From DATDOO01 sp035293245 (GTDB lineage Bacteria; Pseudomonadota; Gammaproteobacteria; Methylococcales; Methylococcaceae): 10,488 nucleotides of DNA. Below the pieces are notes generated by a model. It did not search any database. It was not told where the DNA came from and saw only the letters and a program-made list of their open reading frames with translations. Positions within the stretch are counted from its first letter, which is position 1. The number at the start of each line of letters is the position of its first letter. Both the position numbers and the translations under genes were made by a program. This document shows positions 1-5,807 of the stretch, piece by piece. The stretch covers positions 1 through 10,488 of the forward strand of contig DATDOO010000095.1 of assembly GCA_035293245.1 (NCBI GenBank), given 5' to 3'.

Positions 1-2918
1 AAGAACGCGATGCTGGTGCCCGCCGGCACATTGAGGCCGCCGCCGTTGCCGATGCGAGCCCGCAACTCCGCCCCGCTTGCACCCAGGTCGACGATGCGCG
101 GGGCCGAGGCGGAGATGTCGGCGGGCCCCGGCGAAGCCGGACCGAAGACGCGCAGGTCGTCGTATTCCGCCAGAACGCCATCCTCCTGAAACCCGACGGC
201 GCCTTGGGCGTTCTTTGGATTGATGTCGTCCCGGGCGAAAAGAAGCTGGTTGTCGATGTAGGCGCGCAGGCTCTTGCCGGCGACGTCCATGCGCAGGGTG
301 TACCAGCGGTTGGCTTCCACGGTGAACGGCGCTTCGTTGATGCCGTTTCCTTCGTAGATGATGCGCGCGTGGTGGGCTTTGATTCGCAATTGATAGGCGG
401 AATGGATCGCTGTGCCGAGATGCCGCACCTGGAGGCCGGCGTCGTTGCCGCCGCCGTTCGGGAAGCGCAACCGGACTTCTGCGGTGTAATCGGTCCAATT
501 CCGGTCACCCGTCCAAGCTGAGCTGTTGCCGCCATTGACCACCAGAATGCCATTCACAATGTTGCGCGAGGACCCTCCAATAGGCGTCCACCCGTCAAGC
601 ACCCCGTCGTTGAAGTCGTCGACGAAGGGGAACGGTTTGAGGCAGGAGGAGAAGGCGCGGTTGTTGGTCTCCCGCACTTCCGCGACCGCCTGTCCTTCGT
701 CGACGACCGCCAGGAGACGGCTGTTGCGGAACAGGCGCGCGAAACGGCCCACTTCGATGGACACCGTGGCCGCCTGGCCGTCGGGCGCGAGGCCGGCGGC
801 CAGCGTGCCGCTGCCCAACAGCCGGTCCGCGGCTCCCGCCTGTCCATCGCCGTCGGTATCCTCGTAAAGGGTGACGACGGCGTCATTCGTGGGGGCGGTT
901 TGGCCGAAATTGGCCACGCTGACCTTGACGATTCCTTCCGCCCCGAGATTTTGCGGGTCGACGATCAGTTCCGAAGTCTCGATTCCCTGCACCAGCAAAT
1001 CCGGCAGCATGGCACCCTGGAAATCCTTCCGCAGGAGGCGGATGTCGCCCAAATCCTGCGCGCCGCTCAGGGCGGAACTGGCCGATTCGAACGTGAGGGT
1101 GCCACCGATGTAGCCGGTCTTGGCAAAGGAGATGCTGGTGGATTTGGCGATCAGGAAACGGCCGTCGGCGCCGGTGGTGACGGCCGTGCCGCCGCTGCTG
1201 ACCAGCACGCCGTCGAGGGGCCCATCGGTCGCGGCGTCGCGCACGGTGCCGGAGACTTTCGTGGGGTCGATCGGCGTTCCTACGGGCGTGAGTGCGGGCG
1301 AGAAAAACAGGGTGGAACCCCCCTGGAGGGTCCCGCTGTACGTCACGTCGCTGAAACCGCCGAGCGAAGCCGTGACGGTCACCAGACCGCTGGCGAGATT
1401 GCCGAGGCGATATTGCCCCAATGCATCCGTGGTGGTCGAAAGCGCATTGGCGCCGGTCACGGTCAGGGTAACACCCGCCAGCGGCTCGCCGGTCACGGCA
1501 TGCGTCACCCGGCCCTGGATGGCGGTGTCGCTTTCGAGACCGAAGGCCAGCACCGGCGAGAACAGGAGTTGTCCTCCAGCGGTGAGTTGGCCGGAACCGC
1601 TGACGGTGGTATAGCCGGTCTTGGTTGCCGTCAGCGTCAGTGATCCTGCAAGGACGCCGGCGATCTGGTAGGTGCCGTCGTCGGCGCTGAATGCGGCGAG
1701 TGCCTGGCCGTCCACGGCAATCCGGACCCCGGCGAGCGGCTGGCCATTCAGCGCATCGCGCACCGTGCCCGTGACGGTGCCCGTGGTCGCTCCCTGGGGT
1801 TTTGCCATTGCCAATACGCCCAAATTTAGGGTCTGCCCGGAAACAAGATTCAAGGGCATGGACAGCGTGCCGTAATCGGCAAGGGCGAGGGTGAACTCGT
1901 AATTCCCCGGCGACAGGTTGAGGAACTGGAACTGGCCGGCCGTGGTCGTGATCCGCTCGGTAATCTGGCCGTTGCTTAAGGTCGCTGCGACGCCGTCCAG
2001 GGGCAGGCGGGTCTGGGCGTCCACCACTTGGCCCTGGAGGTGCGCCAGGGTCGGATAGGTGGGCGCGATCCAGGTGGCGGCCAGGGCGCGCAAGGCGAGC
2101 GCCGTCGCGAACGGGTCGCCGCCCTCCCAGCTCCCGTCCGCGGCTTGGGTGCCGATCAGAAAATTGCGCACCGCGCCCGCATCCGGTTCCACCGTCACGA
2201 AATCATGCAAGGCTAGGTAAACCACGGAAGTCAGCCACGGGGAACCGGCCCACACGCCGTTGGAGTCTTTCCGGCTCTCCAGATAGGAAACGGTCTTGCC
2301 GATCGGGATGTTCAGAGGGTATTGGGAGGCGTGGGCTTCCAGCGCGGCCAGGGCAACCGCGCTGACGTAGACATCCTCCGGGTCGCCTGCCGCGAAGGCG
2401 CCGGTACCGGCCTGGACGGTTTGCAGATAGTCCAGCGCCGGAGCAATCATGGAAACCGCGCTGCCGGATGCCCCATCGAGCGCCAGCAAGGCCCAGGCCG
2501 TATCCAGCGCGTTGCTGGCAAAGCCCGGCGCGCCGCCGAAACCGCCGTCCGCGTTTTGATTCGCGGTCAAAGCCGGGACGATGCCTCCGGTCGCGCGGCC
2601 GGCGGCCCGAAGGGCCAGAATGCGTCTGGCCATGTATTCAGTGGTATTTTCGCTGTCCGTGCCGAGCAGGTTCCCCAGGCTTGTCGATGGGATCGACGCA
2701 CCAGCCAAGGTGACGAGCGCTTCGGCCCGGACTTGCAGCGGTGTCGCCAAGGAAACGGCTTCTCCGGCCAGGCTGCCGTCCCCCTGAATCTGGCTGTTGA
2801 GCCAGGCGATTCCCCGCGAGATTTCGACGGTTGTAGCCAAGGCGTGCGGTGAAAAGATCAGCCCCGTCGAAAGGAGCAGCAACATCCCGAAAATCGAGCG
2901 GCGAATCGATCCGATCAT
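1..2918 (-). CDS. Large secreted modular surface protein: alpha-toroid repeats, carboxypeptidase-regulatory-like, CARDB and LamG-like modules (3' end beyond window)
   Basis: An open frame of 972 codons runs from an ATG at 2918 to the left edge without a stop. The start is chosen because AAGGA lies nine bases upstream and a signal peptide follows at once: two Arg, a Leu-rich core, and likely cleavage after HALA near residue 29. Residues about 30-285 hold repeats like those of prenyltransferase/squalene-cyclase toroids, with NADGGFGG at 122-129 and AADGSWEGG at 259-267. Four carboxypeptidase-regulatory-like beta modules follow at about 293-372, 380-460, 464-545 and 553-630, each with a G-x-V...PL-G-V start and a G-x-Y/F core. 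Residues about 638-758 look like CARDB, ending in VRETNN, and include an acidic DTDGDGQAGAAD loop that could bind calcium. Residues about 763-926 resemble a LamG/DUF1080 jelly roll. A further beta module begins near 932. Only one Cys (759) follows the signal. No catalytic residues can be assigned; an adhesin or structural surface role is inferred. The C-terminal anchor is not visible. Confidence 0.85.
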   Translation of the reverse strand, partial: MIGSIRRSIFGMLLLLSTGLIFSPHALATTVEISRGIAWLNSQIQGDGSLAGEAVSLATPLQVRAEALVTLAGASIPSTSLGNLLGTDSENTTEYMARRILALRAAGRATGGIVPALTANQNADGGFGGAPGFASNALDTAWALLALDGASGSAVSMIAPALDYLQTVQAGTGAFAAGDPEDVYVSAVALAALEAHASQYPLNIPIGKTVSYLESRKDSNGVWAGSPWLTSVVYLALHDFVTVEPDAGAVRNFLIGTQAADGSWEGGDPFATALALRALAATWIAPTYPTLAHLQGQVVDAQTRLPLDGVAATLSNGQITERITTTAGQFQFLNLSPGNYEFTLALADYGTLSMPLNLVSGQTLNLGVLAMAKPQGATTGTVTGTVRDALNGQPLAGVRIAVDGQALAAFSADDGTYQIAGVLAGSLTLTATKTGYTTVSGSGQLTAGGQLLFSPVLAFGLESDTAIQGRVTHAVTGEPLAGVTLTVTGANALSTTTDALGQYRLGNLASGLVTVTASLGGFSDVTYSGTLQGGSTLFFSPALTPVGTPIDPTKVSGTVRDAATDGPLDGVLVSSGGTAVTTGADGRFLIAKSTSISFAKTGYIGGTLTFESASSALSGAQDLGDIRLLRKDFQGAMLPDLLVQGIETSELIVDPQNLGAEGIVKVSVANFGQTAPTNDAVVTLYEDTDGDGQAGAADRLLGSGTLAAGLAPDGQAATVSIEVGRFARLFRNSRLLAVVDEGQAVAEVRETNNRAFSSCLKPFPFVDDFNDGVLDGWTPIGGSSRNIVNGILVVNGGNSSAWTGDRNWTDYTAEVRLRFPNGGGNDAGLQVRHLGTAIHSAYQLRIKAHHARIIYEGNGINEAPFTVEANRWYTLRMDVAGKSLRAYIDNQLLFARDDINPKNAQGAVGFQEDGVLAEYDDLRVFGPASPGPADISASAPRIVDLGASGAELRARIGNGGGLNVPAGTSIAF

Positions 2919-3244
2919 GCGAGACAATCCTTCATGTGATTCCCTGTCCCCGGCCTACGAACGCGCATTGGCCGATACGTCGATGTTTTTTGCCGGAAGC
3001 GCTCTTCTTAAGTCAAACGGCGGTCTTCACCGCCAAGCAGCGCTAGGCATTCGTCATGGTGCAAAAAGATTCGATTTTGCTTGTCAGTCGCTGGATGAAA
3101 TTCTTGTAGGAACAGAGCGATGATTTTTGTCCGTTTTTTCTGATCTGCGTTGATCGGAACAGGCAAGCTCGGCGAAGGGAAACCCCTCTTTCGGCTCTGC
3201 CAAGGGAACGCCTCCAAGGGTGATTTTCCCGCTCCCTGGATGAT
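2919..3244. other. Intergenic stretch with a GC-poor block; no convincing gene
   Basis: This lies upstream of the large surface protein gene and must hold its leader and probably its promoter. No clear -35/-10 pair could be assigned. By my count 42 of the 100 bases from 3041 to 3140 are G or C, well below the flanking genes. T-runs occur near 3123-3127 and 3134-3139. A reading frame of 69 codons exists on the minus strand (3217 to 3008), but it has no recognisable domain, no good ribosome site and unconvincing composition, so I do not call it a gene. The block looks more like a dispersed non-coding repeat or an old insertion than like native coding DNA. Confidence 0.5.
3019..3034. repeat. Perfect 6-bp inverted repeat (hairpin) in the surface-protein leader region
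   Basis: GGCGGT, then the loop CTTC, then ACCGCC, forms a perfect six-base stem with a four-base loop. On the minus strand, which would be the leader of the large surface protein, the loop reads GAAG. No T-run follows on either strand, so it is not a standard intrinsic terminator. It lies about 100 bases upstream of the ATG at 2918, so it could be a leader RNA structure or part of a dispersed repeat. Confidence 0.5.
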
Positions 3245-3370
3245 TTATCGCAAGCCGATGTGGACCATGGCTGAGTGCGAGGCTTGATCCGCCGCCTGGG
3301 CCTCCTTTTGCGCCAGGGCGACGGCCTGGGTCAATCCGGTGGCGTTGCTGATTACGTAAAGTTGACGCCG
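3245..3370 (-). other. Coding-like remnant in frame with, and directly after, the DUF2784 stop codon
   Basis: Reading on past the TGA at 3373-3371 in the same frame gives 41 codons to a TAA at 3247-3245. The peptide contains YVISNATGLTQAVALAQKEA and then an Ala/Gln/His-rich end, and its codon composition looks like protein-coding DNA of this window. It has no start codon of its own near its beginning. It could be the tail of a degraded gene, a C-terminal extension of the DUF2784 protein lost to a stop mutation, or chance. I do not recognise a family. Confidence 0.3.
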
Positions 3371-3745
3371 TCAGCCGGAGAACCCGGCTCTTCTCCCCTT
3401 CCAAACGACTAGGTACACCGCCCCATTCACGCAGATCACCGCAACACCCAGCACGATCTGTATCTCCGGAGTCAGCGCACCCGGATAGAGCAAGGGAATC
3501 AGGTAGTGCTCGATGAACCCGCCGCCGTACCCCGCATCCCCCGCCTTGATTCGCAGCGCTTGCTCCAGCGGCGTCAGGGGGCAGATCCAGCCGGTGAATT
3601 CGATCGCCGCACCCCACACAACAGCCGGCAGGTGCAGCCAGACCAGCCGCGGATGGCGCAGCACCGCCAGGCCGCCCGCCAGCACAAACAGGATGAAGGC
3701 GAAATGCAGGACGACGGTCAGGTCGGCGAGGAGGCGATAGAGCAT
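3371..3745 (-). CDS. DUF2784 family small integral membrane protein
   Basis: The 124-residue product matches what I know of the DUF2784 family along nearly its whole length: LADL...LHFAFILFV at the start, the WLHLP motif at 36-40, then IEFTGWICPLTPLE at 48-61, and GGFIEHYLIPLLYP at 75-88. Three or four membrane segments are visible, near residues 7-29, 36-53, 80-90 and 94-115, and a basic WKGRR end would face the cytoplasm. The frame is open back to an ATG at 3805, but family members begin at MLYRLLADL, so I use the ATG at 3745; a GGA about ten bases upstream gives only a weak ribosome site. No biochemical function is known to me for this family. It is divergent from msrB across about 80 bases, and nothing in the protein links it to the Msr pathway. 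Confidence 0.85.
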   Translation of the reverse strand: MLYRLLADLTVVLHFAFILFVLAGGLAVLRHPRLVWLHLPAVVWGAAIEFTGWICPLTPLEQALRIKAGDAGYGGGFIEHYLIPLLYPGALTPEIQIVLGVAVICVNGAVYLVVWKGRRAGFSG

Positions 3746-3824
3746 GGCTTGATTCCAGTCGGGGAGAATTGCCGGGAAATTCTTGTCGAAATACCTGCCC
3801 CACATTCCCTCGCGGAGAAGTCGG
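3746..3824. promoter_or_regulatory. Divergent promoter region between the DUF2784 gene and msrBA
   Basis: The two genes point away from each other, so both promoters are expected in or near these 79 bases. For msrB the only candidate I see is TTGCCG at 3769-3774 with a poor -10 about 17 bases on (TACCTG at 3792-3797). The ribosome site GGAGAAG at 3814-3820 lies four bases before the ATG at 3825. No operator palindrome stands out. The location is inferred from gene layout; the promoter boxes themselves are weak. Confidence 0.35.
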
Positions 3825-4334
3825 ATGAAACGGTATTTGATGCTGGTGTTGTTGGCCTACGGAGGTTATGCCATGTCCTGGGAAACAGCGAATTTCGTAA
3901 AGCCGAACAAGGCCGAACTCGAAAAGAAATTGACCGCCGAGCAGTTCCAGGTGACCCAGGAGGATGGCACCGAGCGGGCTTTCCGGAACGTTTACTGGGA
4001 CAACCACCGGGAAGGAATTTATGTGGACATCGTCTCGGGCGAACCGCTGTTCAGCTCGCTGGACAAGTACGACTCGGGCACCGGCTGGCCGAGTTTCACC
4101 CGCCCGCTGGAATCCGCCAACGTCGTCGAGAAACAGGATCGCTCCTGGTTCGTGGTGCGGACCGAGGTGCGCAGCAAGCACGCGGATTCCCATCTGGGCC
4201 ACGTGTTCGACGACGGTCCCCAGCCTACCGGCAAGCGTTATTGCATGAACTCGGCGTCGCTCAGGTTCATCCCCAGGGAAGACCTGGTCAAGGAAGGCTA
4301 CGGCGAATACGCGAAGCTGTTTGAAGCCAAATAG
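3825..4334 (+). CDS. msrB: Peptide-methionine (R)-S-oxide reductase MsrB, single-cysteine type, possibly exported
   Basis: MsrB reduces the R epimer of methionine sulfoxide in proteins back to methionine. The 169-residue product shows the family blocks IVSGEPLFSS (69-78), YDSGTGWPSFTRP (82-94), DSHLGHVFDDGPQPTG (121-136) and RYCMNSASLRF (138-148), with the catalytic Cys at 140. It is the only Cys in the protein. The zinc-binding CxxC pairs of E. coli-type MsrB are absent, and Thr86 sits where E. coli-type enzymes carry the resolving Cys. The start at 3825 has GGAGAAG four bases upstream and gives a short hydrophobic N-terminus (MKRYLMLVLLAYGGYA). A second in-frame ATG at 3873 has its own GGAGG at 3861-3865 and would give a soluble cytoplasmic form. 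The frame is open back to an ATG at 3783, but that start lacks support. msrA follows after 11 bases, so the two are co-transcribed. Family assignment is very secure; compartment is not. Confidence 0.93.
   Translation: MKRYLMLVLLAYGGYAMSWETANFVKPNKAELEKKLTAEQFQVTQEDGTERAFRNVYWDNHREGIYVDIVSGEPLFSSLDKYDSGTGWPSFTRPLESANVVEKQDRSWFVVRTEVRSKHADSHLGHVFDDGPQPTGKRYCMNSASLRFIPREDLVKEGYGEYAKLFEAK
3861..3865 (+). promoter_or_regulatory. Strong internal ribosome-binding site for a second msrB start
   Basis: GGAGG stands seven bases before an in-frame ATG at 3873, inside the msrB reading frame. It is as good as or better than the site at the upstream start (3825). Starting here removes the 16-residue hydrophobic segment and yields a protein beginning MSWETANF, which is close to where cytoplasmic MsrB proteins begin. 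Confidence 0.5.
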
Positions 4335-4345
4335 TAGCGCTTGCC

Positions 4346-4978
4346 ATGAACAGACCGGTTTTTGTCTTGCTGCTGGCGCTGCTGCCTTTGTTGTCGGCGG
4401 CAGGTGCGCGTGCGGCGGAAGGGGAGGCCGGGAAAACGCCGGCTGAAGATGCGTTCGCCAAGGCCACCTTCGCCGGCGGCTGCTTCTGGTGCATGGAGCC
4501 GCCGTTCGACATGCTGCCGGGCGTGGTCTCGACCACCTCGGGTTACAGCGGAGGGTCCACGCCAAACCCCACCTATGAAGAAGTCTCCGCGGGCGGCAGC
4601 GGCCATGCCGAGGCCGTCGAAGTCGTCTACGACCCGGCGAAGATCGGCTATGCCGAACTGCTGCAAGTCTTCTGGCGCAATGTCGATCCCACGGTGAAAG
4701 ACCGGCAGTTCTGCGACATCGGCCACCAATACCGCACGGCCATTTTCTATCGCAACGACGAGCAACGGCGCCTGGCCGAAGAGTCCAGGGCGGCGCTGGA
4801 ACGGAGCAAGACCTTTCCCGGGCCGATCGTGACCGAGATTACGCCGGCTGCGGTCTTCTACCCCGCCGAGACATACCATCAGGACTATTACCGGAAGAAT
4901 CCCATCCGCTACAAGTTCTACCGCTATAACTGCGGGCGGGATCAACGGCTGGAACAGCTTTGGGGAAACCGGCAGTAA
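4346..4978 (+). CDS. msrA: Periplasmic peptide-methionine (S)-S-oxide reductase MsrA
   Basis: MsrA reduces the S epimer of methionine sulfoxide in proteins. The 210-residue product starts with a clear Sec signal peptide (MNRPVFVLLLALLPLLS, cleavage near GARA at 20-23). The mature domain carries the signature FAGGCFWCME (42-51) with the catalytic Cys at 46 and a second Cys at 49, then GYSGG (66-70), GHAEAVEV (86-93) and QFCDIGHQYRTAIFY (121-135). The C-terminal YNCGRD (194-199) supplies a likely resolving Cys at 196. Length and motif order are normal for an exported MsrA. The ATG is the only sensible start, as it begins the signal peptide, but it has no good Shine-Dalgarno site; with msrB ending (two tandem TAG codons) 11 bases upstream, translational coupling is likely. 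Together with MsrB it would repair both sulfoxide epimers in envelope proteins. It converges on the VPLPA protein gene with only 32 bases between, and I see no clear terminator there. Confidence 0.95.
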   Translation: MNRPVFVLLLALLPLLSAAGARAAEGEAGKTPAEDAFAKATFAGGCFWCMEPPFDMLPGVVSTTSGYSGGSTPNPTYEEVSAGGSGHAEAVEVVYDPAKIGYAELLQVFWRNVDPTVKDRQFCDIGHQYRTAIFYRNDEQRRLAEESRAALERSKTFPGPIVTEITPAAVFYPAETYHQDYYRKNPIRYKFYRYNCGRDQRLEQLWGNRQ

Positions 4979-5010
4979 AAGGTCACGCCTGGAACCGCCG
5001 CTGCCGTATG

Positions 5011-5760
5011 CTACGCATTGGGGACCGGGTGCGTCTCGGGGCGCGAACCGTTGCGCCTGCCGACGACGGCGACGGCCGACAAGCCGGCGAGCAATAGCCA
5101 CAAGCCGGCCGGAAGGGGAACGGCGGACGCCTCCAGATTGCCGGTAATTCGCACATCGGCATACAGCGCCTCAAATTCGCCGGGGTTCAGAACGAAGCTG
5201 AATTCGCCCGAACTTCCGGTGTGTTGGTCATTGGCCGAAGCGTGGTCGAAGCCGATGAACGAAAAGCCTTCGTTGTAAAAGTCCAGGTCGACGGCGCCGG
5301 CAGCGTACTGGCCCAGGATCGCCGCATCGAGCAGATAGTCCAGGGTCACGCCGATCGCGTAACCGTCGCTGCCCGTGTTCTCGAAGCTCAGGCCGAACAG
5401 TCCCAAGTGCGAGGAATTCACGCTGCCGTTGCCGACGCTGCCGCTGACCGCGAACGTATGGTTGAACACCCCGCTTCCCACGGAAACCGGGCCCGCAACC
5501 GGGTTGTCGTCGCTCACGGAGCCGTCACCGGTGAGCGTGACGGAGTAGTCCGGTGGCGAGGCCTGTTCGAAAGACCCCGTGACCGTCAGCGCCGTCAGGT
5601 CGCCCGGATTGTCCAGATTGACGATGCGGTTGACGGTAAAGGTGAGGGCCGCGCTGCCGGCAAACGCGGCGGCCGCCTGTGCCGAGGGTATCCAAAGCAC
5701 GGCTGGAGCCAGCGCCAGCAGAACGGGCATCAGGTGTCGACAGTTCTTCAGTGCGTTCAT
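5011..5760 (-). CDS. Surface protein with VPLPA-CTERM sorting signal; mature part free of Cys, Met and Trp
   Basis: The 249-residue product has an N-terminal Sec signal peptide (hydrophobic core 11-24, cleavage after SAQA at 29). It also has a C-terminal sorting signal: VPLPA at 214-218, a hydrophobic stretch to about 234, and RR at 235-236. This is the VPLPA variant of PEP-CTERM, which in characterised relatives directs an exosortase-type enzyme. The tail after RR is 13 residues, longer than usual. Between the signals is a Gly/Ser/Asp/Asn-rich, beta-rich domain I cannot assign, with aromatic patches such as DLDFYNEGFSFIGFDH (158-173). By reading, residues 30-213 hold no Cys, Met or Trp. The gene lies 47 bases after the second peroxidase on the same strand, so it is probably in the same transcript. 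In M. capsulatus the SACCP gene neighbours mopE, a copper-binding surface protein; this product shows no sequence resemblance to MopE that I can recognise. No exosortase gene is in the window. Confidence 0.8.
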   Translation of the reverse strand: MNALKNCRHLMPVLLALAPAVLWIPSAQAAAAFAGSAALTFTVNRIVNLDNPGDLTALTVTGSFEQASPPDYSVTLTGDGSVSDDNPVAGPVSVGSGVFNHTFAVSGSVGNGSVNSSHLGLFGLSFENTGSDGYAIGVTLDYLLDAAILGQYAAGAVDLDFYNEGFSFIGFDHASANDQHTGSSGEFSFVLNPGEFEALYADVRITGNLEASAVPLPAGLWLLLAGLSAVAVVGRRNGSRPETHPVPNA

Positions 5761-5807
5761 GTGTCTATCCGGGATAGGTCAATAACAGTCTCGGGGCAGC
5801 GGGCCGA

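Noticed and set aside
900..1643. 247-codon plus-strand frame within the surface protein gene
   Set aside because: The minus strand is open for 972 codons with a signal peptide and ordered modules; this frame is its complement.
2919..3130. Cyclic di-GMP (GEMM) or other known riboswitch upstream of the surface protein
   Set aside because: I looked for the conserved GEMM core sequences on the minus strand and did not find them; only one simple hairpin is evident.
3084..4565. 493-codon minus-strand frame across msrB and the DUF2784 gene
   Set aside because: It is antisense to msrB, whose protein is unmistakable, and out of frame with DUF2784. The product is Arg/Pro/Ala-rich without any domain; an artefact of GC-rich codon use.
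4979..5010. Bidirectional terminator between msrA and the VPLPA gene
   Set aside because: No stem with a following T-run could be found in the 32 bases.
5011..5760. MopE-like copper-binding partner with a kynurenine site
   Set aside because: The mature protein has no Trp and no recognisable MopE features, so the known MopE site cannot be present.
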